Of a DNA stretch of 64,000 nt, positions 57,509-64,000 are shown piece after piece; within the stretch, counting starts at the first letter, position 1, and the number at the start of each line of letters is the position of its first letter. This DNA comes from SCGC-AG-212-J23 sp035649175. Its GTDB lineage: Bacteria; Pseudomonadota; Gammaproteobacteria; Burkholderiales; SG8-39. A program made the position numbers and the translations under genes. The stretch is from the NCBI GenBank assembly GCA_035649175.1, contig DASRKB010000033.1, positions 25,949 through 89,948 of the forward strand, written 5' to 3'. The notes under the pieces were generated by a model. It did not search any database, was not told the DNA's origin, and was given only the letters and a program-made list of their open reading frames with translations.

Positions 57509-60500
57509 CTTCAACCTGTCGGCGGCCGCGCTCAAGTACCGGCAGCTGACGCTCTTCTTCCTCGTGGTGATCGCCGCCGGCGGCATCGCGGCGTACTTTC
57601 AGCTCGGCCAGCGCGAGGATCCCGACTTCGCTTTCCGCGCGATGGTGATCCGCACCGCGTGGCCGGGCGCGACCGCCGAGCAGGTCGACCGGCAGGTCAC
57701 GGACCGCATCGAGCGCAAGCTTCAGGAGACCCCCTACTACAAGTGGACGCGCAGCTACTCGCGGCCTGGCGAGTCCTTCATCATCCTCGAGCTAGACGAC
57801 ATCGCCGCCCCCGAAGACGTCCCGGGGATCTGGTACCAGGTGCGCAAGAAGGTCGACGACATCCGCCACACCCTGCCGCCGGAAATCGTCGGCCCGTTCT
57901 TCAACGACGAGTTCGGCGACGTCTTCGGCTCGATCTACGCCTTCACCGCCGACGGCTTCACCCATTCGGAGCTGCGCGACTACGTGGAGCGCGTACGCCA
58001 GGAGGTGCTGCGCCTTCCCAACGTGGCGAAAGCGGAGCTGGTGGGCGTGCAGGAGGACCGTATCTTCGTCGAGATCTCGCCCAAGCAGCTTGCCTCGCTC
58101 GGGGTCGACCCGCAGTCGATCGCGGCCGCGCTGCAGGCGCAGAACGCCGTCGCGGGGCCGGGGAGCGTGCAGACCGGAAGCCACGCGGTGGCGCTGCGCG
58201 TGACCGGCCAGCTCGACTCCGTGAGCGAGGTGGGGAACCTCTTCTTGCGCGCGAGCGGGCAGACGTTCCGACTCGGTGACATCGCATCGGTGACCCGCGG
58301 CACGATCGATCCGCCGGTCGCCACCATGCGCTTCGCGGGAAAGGAGGCGATCGGGCTCGCCGTGTCGATGACCTCGAACGGCGACGTACTCGAGCTCGGC
58401 GCCGACCTCGAGCGCACCATGTCTCGTCTGCGCGGCGAGCTGCCGGTGGGCATCGAGTTCCGGCAGGTGTCGAACCAGCCGCGCGTGGTGAAGGTCGCGA
58501 TCGGCGAGTTCATGCGCGCGCTGGGCGAGGCGGTGGCGATCGTGATGGTGGTGTCGTTCCTCTCGCTCGGCTTGCGCACGGGGCTCGTGGTCGCGCTGAC
58601 CATCCCGCTCGTGCTCGCGGCGACCTTTCTCGCGATGTACTGGTTCGGCATCGACCTGCATCGCGTCTCCACCGGCGCGCTCATCATCGCGCTCGGCCTG
58701 CTCGTCGACGACGCGATGATCGCCGTCGAGATGATGGCGCGGAAGCTCGAGGAGGGCTACAACAAGCTCGCCGCAGCGACCTACGCCTATAGCTCCACCG
58801 CGTTCCCGATGCTCTCGGGCACGCTCATCACCGCGGCGGGCTTCCTGCCGATCGCCATGGCAAGATCGACCACCGGCGAATACACCTTCAGCATCTTCGC
58901 CGTCACGACGATCGCGCTGGTCATCTCCTGGTTCGCCGCCGTCATCGCGACGCCGTTCATCGGCGCGGCGCTGCTGAAAGAGCACCGGGTGGAAGAGGGC
59001 GCCGAGCTGCGCGACGTCTACGCGACGCCTTTCTACCGGCGGCTGCGCCGCACCATCGAGTGGTGCGCCGAGCACCGGAAGGCCGTGATCGTCGCGACCG
59101 CCGCAACTTTCGTCCTCGGGGTCGCGGGCATGCAGCTGACCGAGAAGCAGTTCTTCCCCTCGTCAAACCGCGCCGAGCTGATGGTCGAGCTCTGGCTGCC
59201 GGAGGGCGCCTCGATCCGCGCCGCCGAGCGCGAGGCGGGGAAGCTCGAGCGGCTGCTCGCGAAGGACGAGGACGTCGGCACCTACGTGAGCTACGTGGGC
59301 AACGGCTCGCCGCGCTTCTTCCTGTCGCTCGAGCAGCATCTCCTGCGGCCCAATTTCGCGCAGGTCGTCGTCCTGACGACGGACATCGAGGCGCGCGAGC
59401 GCCTGGTCGGGAAGCTGCGCCGCACTTTCGAGACGGACTTCCCGGGCGTGCGCGCCCGCGTGCTGCGCGTACCGCTCGGGCCGCCGGTCAACTACCCGGT
59501 GCAGTTCCGCGTCGCGGGCAGCGATCCGCAGACGCTGAAGGCCATCGCCGAGCGCGTGGCGGCGAGGATGCGCGAGCATCCGGGAACGGTGGACGTGAAC
59601 GTCGACTGGGGCAACAAGGTGCTCGCCATGCGCGTCGACGTCGACCAGAGCCGCTCGCGCGCGCTCGGCGTTACCTCCGCGGGCGTCTCGCGCTCGCTCG
59701 CCGGCGCGGTGAGCGGGGTCACCATCGGGCAGTACCGCGAGAACGACCGCCTGGTCGATGTGGTGCTGCGCGCGCCGGAAGGCGAGCGCGGGTCGCTGGA
59801 GTCGATTGGCGAGCTGCCGGTGGGCACCGCCTCGGGCAAGACCATCCCGCTCGCGCAGGTGGCGCATATCCACGAGACGATGGAAGAGCCGATCCTCTGG
59901 CGCCGCAGCCGCGACCTCACGCTCACGGTGCGCGCGGACATCGTCGATGGCGTGCAGGCCCCAGACGTCACCGCCGCGATCGATCCGACGCTCGCCGAGA
60001 TCCGCGCCCAGCTCCCCGACGGCTACCGCATCGACGCGGGCGGCGCTTTCGAGGAAAACTTGAAGGCTCAGGCCTCGATCGCCGCCGGCATGCCGATGGC
60101 GCTCGCGCTCGTGCTCGGCATGCTGATGATCCAGCTCAAGAGCTTCTCGCGCACCGCTATGGTTGTGCTCACCGCGCCGCTCGGCATCGTCGGCGTGGCG
60201 GGGGCGCTGCTCGTCTTCGACAAGCCCTTCGGCTTCGTGGCGATGCTGGGCACCATCGCGCTCGCCGGCATGATCATGCGCAACGCCGTGATCCTGGTCG
60301 ACCAGATCGAGAAGGACATCGATGCGGGGTCGGACCACTGGACCGCGATCCGCGAAGCCACCGTGCGGCGTTTCCGCCCCATCATGCTCACCGCGGGGGC
60401 GGCTGTGCTCGCCATGATCCCGCTGACCCGCAGCGTGCTCTGGGGGCCGATGGCCTACGCCATCATGGGCGGGCTCATCGTCGCGACCATCCTGACCGTC

Positions 60501-60551
60501 CTTTTCGTCCCCGCGCTCTATGCCGCCTGGTTCCGCGTGCGCCGTGTATGA
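57498..60551 (+). CDS. RND-family efflux pump
   Basis: Inner-membrane proton-driven pump, 1017 residues with twelve membrane segments and two large periplasmic loops (about residues 40-330 and 555-860). The proton-relay aspartates are in 'LGLLVDDAMIAVEM' near residue 405; the partner lysine position is near residue 925-940. 'GQREDPDFAFRAMVI' near residue 37 is common in the AcrB-like subgroup that uses simple adaptors. Start overlaps the adaptor by 11 bases. Substrates probably hydrophobic compounds or drugs, unspecified. Confidence 0.93.
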   Translation: MKSDFNLSAAALKYRQLTLFFLVVIAAGGIAAYFQLGQREDPDFAFRAMVIRTAWPGATAEQVDRQVTDRIERKLQETPYYKWTRSYSRPGESFIILELDDIAAPEDVPGIWYQVRKKVDDIRHTLPPEIVGPFFNDEFGDVFGSIYAFTADGFTHSELRDYVERVRQEVLRLPNVAKAELVGVQEDRIFVEISPKQLASLGVDPQSIAAALQAQNAVAGPGSVQTGSHAVALRVTGQLDSVSEVGNLFLRASGQTFRLGDIASVTRGTIDPPVATMRFAGKEAIGLAVSMTSNGDVLELGADLERTMSRLRGELPVGIEFRQVSNQPRVVKVAIGEFMRALGEAVAIVMVVSFLSLGLRTGLVVALTIPLVLAATFLAMYWFGIDLHRVSTGALIIALGLLVDDAMIAVEMMARKLEEGYNKLAAATYAYSSTAFPMLSGTLITAAGFLPIAMARSTTGEYTFSIFAVTTIALVISWFAAVIATPFIGAALLKEHRVEEGAELRDVYATPFYRRLRRTIEWCAEHRKAVIVATAATFVLGVAGMQLTEKQFFPSSNRAELMVELWLPEGASIRAAEREAGKLERLLAKDEDVGTYVSYVGNGSPRFFLSLEQHLLRPNFAQVVVLTTDIEARERLVGKLRRTFETDFPGVRARVLRVPLGPPVNYPVQFRVAGSDPQTLKAIAERVAARMREHPGTVDVNVDWGNKVLAMRVDVDQSRSRALGVTSAGVSRSLAGAVSGVTIGQYRENDRLVDVVLRAPEGERGSLESIGELPVGTASGKTIPLAQVAHIHETMEEPILWRRSRDLTLTVRADIVDGVQAPDVTAAIDPTLAEIRAQLPDGYRIDAGGAFEENLKAQASIAAGMPMALALVLGMLMIQLKSFSRTAMVVLTAPLGIVGVAGALLVFDKPFGFVAMLGTIALAGMIMRNAVILVDQIEKDIDAGSDHWTAIREATVRRFRPIMLTAGAAVLAMIPLTRSVLWGPMAYAIMGGLIVATILTVLFVPALYAAWFRVRRV

Positions 60552-60573
60552 TCGGGCAAGGAGGAGAAACCAC

Positions 60574-61527
60574 ATGAAGCGGCTGTTCCTTGCCGTCCTG
60601 GCGGCGGCGTTCGCATTACCCGTTCTCGCCCAGCAATATCCCTCGCGCCCGGTGCGCATCCTGGTCGGCTTTGCGCCCGGCGGCGGGGTCGACATCAGCG
60701 CCCGGCTGCTCGCGTCGAAGCTCGCCGAGTACCTCGGCCAGCAGTTCGTGGTCGAGAACAAGCCCGGTGCCGGGACGAACATCGCGGCCGCCGAGGCCGC
60801 CAAGGCCGCGCCCGACGGCTACACGCTCTTCATGAACAGCCCCGCGGTGGTGATCAACACCGCCCTCTACGCCAAGCCTCCCTACCAGCTCTCCGACTTC
60901 GTCGGCGTCTCGAACTTCGCCGCGACCACGAACCTGCTCGTCGTGCCGGCCACGGTCGAGGCGAAGACCGTGCAGGAGCTCGTCAAGCTCGCGAAGGACA
61001 AGCCCGGCGCGCTCAACTACTCGTCGGCCGGCCCCGGCACCACCCAGCACCTCGCCGGCGAGCTCTTCAAGCTGCGCACCGGCACGGACATCGTGCATGT
61101 GCCCTATAAGGGCAGCGGCCCGTCGATGACGGCGCTGCTTGCCAGCGAGGTGCAGCTCTCGTTCATCAACCCTGTGGCGGCCGGCGGCCATGTCAAGGCG
61201 GGCAAGCTGCGCGCGCTCGCGGTTACCGACAGTCGGCGCACCGAGCTCATGCCGGAGGTGCCCACCATGAAGGAGGCGGGCGTCGAGGGTGTCGAGGTGT
61301 CCCTGTGGTACGGCCTGCTCGCGCCGGCGGCCACGCCCAAGGACATCGTCGACAAGCTCGGAGCGGCTGTCGCCCGCGCGGCGAACGATCCCGCCGTTCG
61401 CGACGTGCTGAGGAAGCAAGGCGCTGACCCGATTGGCAACACGCCCGCCCAGTTCAATGCCTATCTCAAGGCGGAGCAGGGGCGCTGGAGCGAGGTGGTG
61501 AAGGTCTCCGGCGCCCGCGTGGAGTAA
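60574..61527 (+). CDS. Bug/TctC-type tripartite tricarboxylate receptor
   Basis: Periplasmic receptor of the Bug family, 317 residues, abundant in betaproteobacteria. Signal peptide of 20 residues ending 'PVLAQ', then 'YPSRPVRILVGFAPGGGVD', 'VENKPGAGTNIAA' and 'SSAGPGTTQHLAGE', the signature loops that hold the carboxylate through water molecules. Strong GGAGGAG ribosome-binding site. No TctA/TctB membrane partners are near, as is common for orphan Bug proteins. Ligand probably an organic acid. Confidence 0.92.
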   Translation: MKRLFLAVLAAAFALPVLAQQYPSRPVRILVGFAPGGGVDISARLLASKLAEYLGQQFVVENKPGAGTNIAAAEAAKAAPDGYTLFMNSPAVVINTALYAKPPYQLSDFVGVSNFAATTNLLVVPATVEAKTVQELVKLAKDKPGALNYSSAGPGTTQHLAGELFKLRTGTDIVHVPYKGSGPSMTALLASEVQLSFINPVAAGGHVKAGKLRALAVTDSRRTELMPEVPTMKEAGVEGVEVSLWYGLLAPAATPKDIVDKLGAAVARAANDPAVRDVLRKQGADPIGNTPAQFNAYLKAEQGRWSEVVKVSGARVE

Positions 61528-61654
61528 CGGGAAAAGGGGTCAGGACCCTTTCCTCGAAGGGGCCCTGGGCCCTCGGCCGGCGGAGGGTAAGTCGCCTCAC
61601 TGCCGCGCGCGCGTCCTCGGCGCGCAGTCGGAACACTGCTCGCCGAGGCACGGA

Positions 61655-62023
61655 TCATTCTTCTTCCATCATCCGATAGTCGACCGTGAGCTCCTCGCCC
61701 TCGCGGATGTCGCGAAGGGCGATGTCGACGCCATGGCGATCGCGCGTGTAGTCCGGTGCGATATTCGGCGTATCGCTGTGGTTGAGGAACCGCGCGTCGT
61801 CGCAGCAGAGGATGAAGAGCCTCAGTCGCTTGTCGACATAGCCGTGGTGCAGCAGGTACTCGCGGAACGGGCCCGGCTGCCGCTCGAGGAGCGCGGGGTT
61901 GGCCTCGAGGTCGAATCCGGGCGTGAAGCGCCAGACCTCCGTTCCGGCGGCGATCGGCTCCGCCGCGAAGACGCCCAGGCCGTGAATCGGGCTGCGCTGG
62001 AGGCGCGTGCGTACGAGGAGCAT
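61655..62023 (-). CDS. SET-domain protein
   Basis: A 122-residue protein consisting of a SET methyltransferase-like domain: 'SPIHGLGVFAAEPIAAG' (GxG motif region), 'ARFLNHSDTPN' and 'GEELTVDYR', the three core motifs. Eukaryotic SET proteins methylate lysine; small bacterial versions exist but few targets are known. Pre- and post-SET cysteines are absent. Isolated gene between the Bug receptor and a LysR gene. Confidence 0.85.
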   Translation of the reverse strand: MLLVRTRLQRSPIHGLGVFAAEPIAAGTEVWRFTPGFDLEANPALLERQPGPFREYLLHHGYVDKRLRLFILCCDDARFLNHSDTPNIAPDYTRDRHGVDIALRDIREGEELTVDYRMMEEE

Positions 62024-62127
62024 CGCTATCGCGGGTCGGCCTCGCCCATTACCCAGGGACCCCGCAGCATCCCGTGCACGGTCGAGCAGAGGTAGTTGTT
62101 GAAGGTGAACGGCGAGCGCAAGATCGT

Positions 62128-63129
62128 CTAGGAGCGGCGCGTTTTCGCTCGGGCGTTGGACGCCCGGACTCGCGGAACGCGCGTGCCACCGTAGGGTTGT
62201 GGTGAATCAAGCGGCGCCTCGCCTTCGCGTTTCGCCTCGCTCCATAGCCATGTCACGAAAGCCCGCACGGCGTCGCGCCCGGCCACATCGGGTCTGCGAA
62301 CGATGAAGAACTTCCCCCGTTGGGCGATGCCTTCGCGGCCGAAGGGCGCACACAGGACACCCTCCCGAAGGTATTGCGCGACATGGGGCAAGACGCCCAT
62401 GGCCACGCCGCTGCCTTCGATCGCGGCCGACGCGACCTGATCGTACTGGGGAAACTGTAGCGTGCTCGCCGGCGCGACCGGCCGGATCTTCATCGCCTCG
62501 AACCAGAAATCCCACTCCGACAAGCGCCGTCCGTCGCGGACGGTGTCGTAATCGAGCCTGACATGGTGCGCGAGGTCGGCGGGAGTACGGATCGGATGCG
62601 CTCCGCCGCGCGCCAGCGCCGGCGAGCAGACCGGGAAGCTCTTGCAGTCGAGAAGCTCTTCGCTGGCAGGAATATCCGACCCCGGGGCTACGAAGCGGAT
62701 CGCGAGATCCAGCTGATCGCGCTCGAGATCGGGTCGGTCGTTGCTTGCCACGATGCGCACGTCGATGCCCGGATGCGAGCGGTTGAACCGCGGCAGCCGC
62801 GGCGCAAGCCAAAGCGACGCAAAGCCGCTGGTAGTGGTGACCGCGAGCGTCTTTCCGAAGCCGGCAAGGCGATCGACGACGGCATCGAGCTCTGCAAGCG
62901 TCTCGTCCGCAATGCGGTACAGCTCTTCCCCTGCGTGAGTGAGCTGCAGCACACGGTTGACGCGATGGAACAGCGGCTGGCCGAGCTGGTCCTCCAGGGT
63001 CTTGATCTCCCGGCTGATCGCCGACTGTGTGACGAAGAGCTCCTGCGCCGCGCGGGTGAAGCTCAAGTGGCGCGCCGCGGCGCGAAAGCCCCGGAGCAGA
63101 TCGAGCGACAGCCGTGGCCGCTTCTTCAT
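62128..63129 (-). CDS. LysR-family regulator (GcvA-like)
   Basis: A 333-residue LysR transcriptional regulator. Helix-turn-helix at about residues 20-45 ('SFTRAAQELFVTQSAISREI'), followed by an effector domain with 'VTTTSGFASLWLAPRLPRF', the GcvA/AmpR-type version. The last 30 residues are a basic tail. Divergent from a secreted-protein gene, with an inverted repeat in the gap; regulation of that gene and of itself is likely in the LysR manner. Confidence 0.9.
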   Translation of the reverse strand: MKKRPRLSLDLLRGFRAAARHLSFTRAAQELFVTQSAISREIKTLEDQLGQPLFHRVNRVLQLTHAGEELYRIADETLAELDAVVDRLAGFGKTLAVTTTSGFASLWLAPRLPRFNRSHPGIDVRIVASNDRPDLERDQLDLAIRFVAPGSDIPASEELLDCKSFPVCSPALARGGAHPIRTPADLAHHVRLDYDTVRDGRRLSEWDFWFEAMKIRPVAPASTLQFPQYDQVASAAIEGSGVAMGVLPHVAQYLREGVLCAPFGREGIAQRGKFFIVRRPDVAGRDAVRAFVTWLWSEAKREGEAPLDSPQPYGGTRVPRVRASNARAKTRRS

Positions 63130-63191
63130 TCCTTTAGCTCATGCCAGCGGTGAGGAAAGGTCGTTTGAGCGACGACACCTCGTAGCCGAAT

Positions 63192-63215
63192 ATCCGCACT
63201 GAAGTTACAGCGGAT
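63192..63215. promoter_or_regulatory. Candidate LysR binding site (inverted repeat)
   Basis: ATCCGC (63192-63197) and GCGGAT (63210-63215) form a perfect inverted repeat with a 12-base spacer in the 134-base gap between the divergent lysR and secreted-protein genes. LysR proteins bind interrupted dyads of about this span. Not tested. Confidence 0.45.
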
Positions 63216-63263
63216 TCCTGGCCCGCGTCGGGCGGATCGTTGGGAACATTACAGGAGATCGAC

Positions 63264-63707
63264 ATGAACGCCATCACCTTCGTGACTCGCTGCCACACGA
63301 CCCTTGTCGCAGGAAGTCTAGCCCTCTTCCTGCCCCTGTCCGGACTCGCCGTGGACAACGCCCCTCCCGAGGCGCTCAACGTCAAGGTCTTTCCCGACCG
63401 ATACATCGCGGCCGGAAAGCCATTCTCCGACCTGGCGTCGCTCGAAGCCTGGGCGAAGCTGATCCGTATCCACGTGCTCTGGCTCGACAGCTGCGACCCT
63501 GCGTCCACCAAGTCCCTGATGGCCGCCGTCGAACGCTTCCATTCCGTGTACCAGGAGGGCATCCAGATTCGCACGTTTGCCCCCGGTGCGCCGGAATGCG
63601 TTGCGGCCGCCGAGGAGGCGAGCGGGATGGCCGCTCGCGTGCGCCGGCTGTCGGTGGACAACGAGTACTACGCCACCGACGAGCACGGACGCAGCAAGTT
63701 GCCCTGA
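63264..63707 (+). CDS. Secreted hypothetical protein
   Basis: A 147-residue exported protein. An N-terminal hydrophobic segment of about 29 residues ends 'LSGLAVD'; the start at ATG 63264 is favoured by an AGGAGA site 6 bases upstream, although the frame is open to 63240. The mature part has two cysteines ('LDSCDPA', 'APECVAA') and no domain that I recognise. The divergent LysR gene is probably its regulator. Confidence 0.65.
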   Translation: MNAITFVTRCHTTLVAGSLALFLPLSGLAVDNAPPEALNVKVFPDRYIAAGKPFSDLASLEAWAKLIRIHVLWLDSCDPASTKSLMAAVERFHSVYQEGIQIRTFAPGAPECVAAAEEASGMAARVRRLSVDNEYYATDEHGRSKLP

Positions 63708-63727
63708 TGCGGATTCTTGCAAGCGCA

Positions 63728-63757
63728 ATTGGCGGCCGGCCTGCGGCGGCCGCCAAT
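63728..63757. terminator. Strong 11-base hairpin after the secreted-protein gene
   Basis: ATTGGCGGCCG (63728-63738) pairs perfectly with CGGCCGCCAAT (63747-63757) around an 8-base loop. No T run follows, so it may slow or protect an mRNA end or end transcription only weakly. It lies in the 171-base stretch without a confident gene before the IS end. Confidence 0.45.
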
Positions 63758-63865
63758 GTCATTCGAGACCGGCTGAATGGCGCGAGCCACGCGTTCGCCC
63801 GCCGGCATGGCTAACGTCCGCGTTTTGCCGCGCCGCATGCGCAGCGCAGCGAGCTGAAGGCGGGA

Positions 63866-64000
63866 TGTTCCCCTGATTTCATTGACACCCGGCTCCTCGA
63901 GCCTGCTGTTCGAACGTCGCAGGCGACACGTACTGCAATGATGAGTGAAGTCGGTCCGTGTTGTAAAACGGGACGTAGCTCCTTAATGCCTCGCCGATCG
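63866..64000 (-). mobile_element. End of an IS3-family insertion sequence (runs off window)
   Basis: The window stops inside an insertion sequence. The transposase frame on the minus strand ends at 63879, and a likely terminal TGTTCCCCTGA starts near 63866, in the TG...CA style of IS3-family ends. The boundary is an estimate because the other end is not visible. Confidence 0.6.
63879..64000 (-). CDS. IS3-family transposase OrfB, C-terminal end (partial)
   Basis: Translating the minus strand from the window edge gives 40 codons and a TGA at 63879-63881. The peptide contains 'YVPFYNTDRLHSSLQYVSPATFEQQ', of which 'FYNTDRLHSSLQYVSP' is the classic C-terminal tail of IS3-group DDE integrase-type transposases (the last E of the catalytic triad lies upstream, outside the window). 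The piece is lower in GC than the neighbouring DNA. I cannot tell whether the element is complete. Confidence 0.75.
   Translation of the reverse strand, partial: IGEALRSYVPFYNTDRLHSSLQYVSPATFEQQARGAGCQ

Noticed and set aside
61530..61560. Imperfect hairpin GGAAAAGGGGTC / GACCCTTTCC after the Bug receptor gene
   Set aside because: Stem contains bulges and no clean T run follows, so I do not list it as a terminator.
63707..63814. 35-codon frame starting at a TGATG junction after the secreted-protein gene
   Set aside because: The junction is suggestive, but the frame runs through the strong hairpin and has no recognisable sequence or own ribosome-binding site.
1..64000. CRISPR arrays, tRNA and rRNA genes
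   Set aside because: No regularly spaced repeats or cloverleaf and rRNA-like sequences were noticed; a dedicated RNA search could still find a missed small RNA.

Overview
This 64 kb window is high-GC, very gene-dense bacterial DNA with no rRNA, tRNA or CRISPR array that I can see. The longest stretch without a confident gene is about 170 bases. Gene style points to a betaproteobacterium, probably Burkholderiales-like, and this is an inference: TRAP and branched-chain-type ABC importers, a Bug/TctC receptor, an anthraniloyl-CoA type cluster, a PA2778/PA2779-like pair, and operons packed with 4-base ATGA/GTGA/TTGA stop-start overlaps.

Left arm (1-10.4 kb): the end of a LysR regulator, then a run on the minus strand whose first gene is tetR (10342). 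It continues with an AMP-forming acyl-CoA synthetase, a complete ABC importer (receptor, LivH, LivM, LivF, LivG) and a complete TRAP importer (DctP, DctQ, DctM). The layout suggests uptake of a carboxylic acid followed by CoA activation. An inverted repeat at 10373-10390 lies between tetR and the divergent right arm.

Right arm (10.4-26.9 kb, plus strand): three stand-alone MetE-C-terminal-like zinc proteins, a Tag DNA glycosylase and a stand-alone FAD hydroxylase, then an OmpA-type lipoprotein, an IlvD/Edd dehydratase and a DUF454 membrane protein. A MarR-headed cluster follows that looks like the CoA-dependent 2-aminobenzoate pathway: enoyl-CoA hydratase-like protein, acyl-CoA dehydrogenase, 2-aminobenzoate-CoA ligase, RidA, and a fused FAD monooxygenase/old-yellow-enzyme reductase. 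A secreted protein and a four-module rhodanese protein end the run.

Middle (26.9-45.3 kb): ACT, SDR and DapA-family genes; an FMN 2-hydroxyacid oxidase; a 3-hydroxybenzoate-6-hydroxylase-like enzyme; HupE; a Rieske ring-hydroxylating dioxygenase (two subunits); UbiX; a luciferase-like oxidoreductase; and a second complete ABC importer. Divergent from that importer is a three-gene operon of two QueG-like double [4Fe-4S] proteins and a PaaK-like acyl-CoA ligase. This operon and the MetE-like/FAD cluster are the best candidates for undescribed chemistry. An isochorismatase-like hydrolase and an aldo/keto reductase close the block.

Right part (45.3-64 kb): LemA with an M48 peptidase-TerB-like fusion; a C39-like lipoprotein pair; a 925-residue FAD/FeS D-2-hydroxyacid dehydrogenase; an operon of esterase, Ser/Thr kinase and thyA; a TetR-controlled RND efflux operon with visible operators; a Bug receptor; a SET protein; a LysR gene divergent from a small secreted protein; and the end of an IS3-family insertion sequence at the right edge. 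No start, boundary or function has been tested; names come from motifs and family resemblance.
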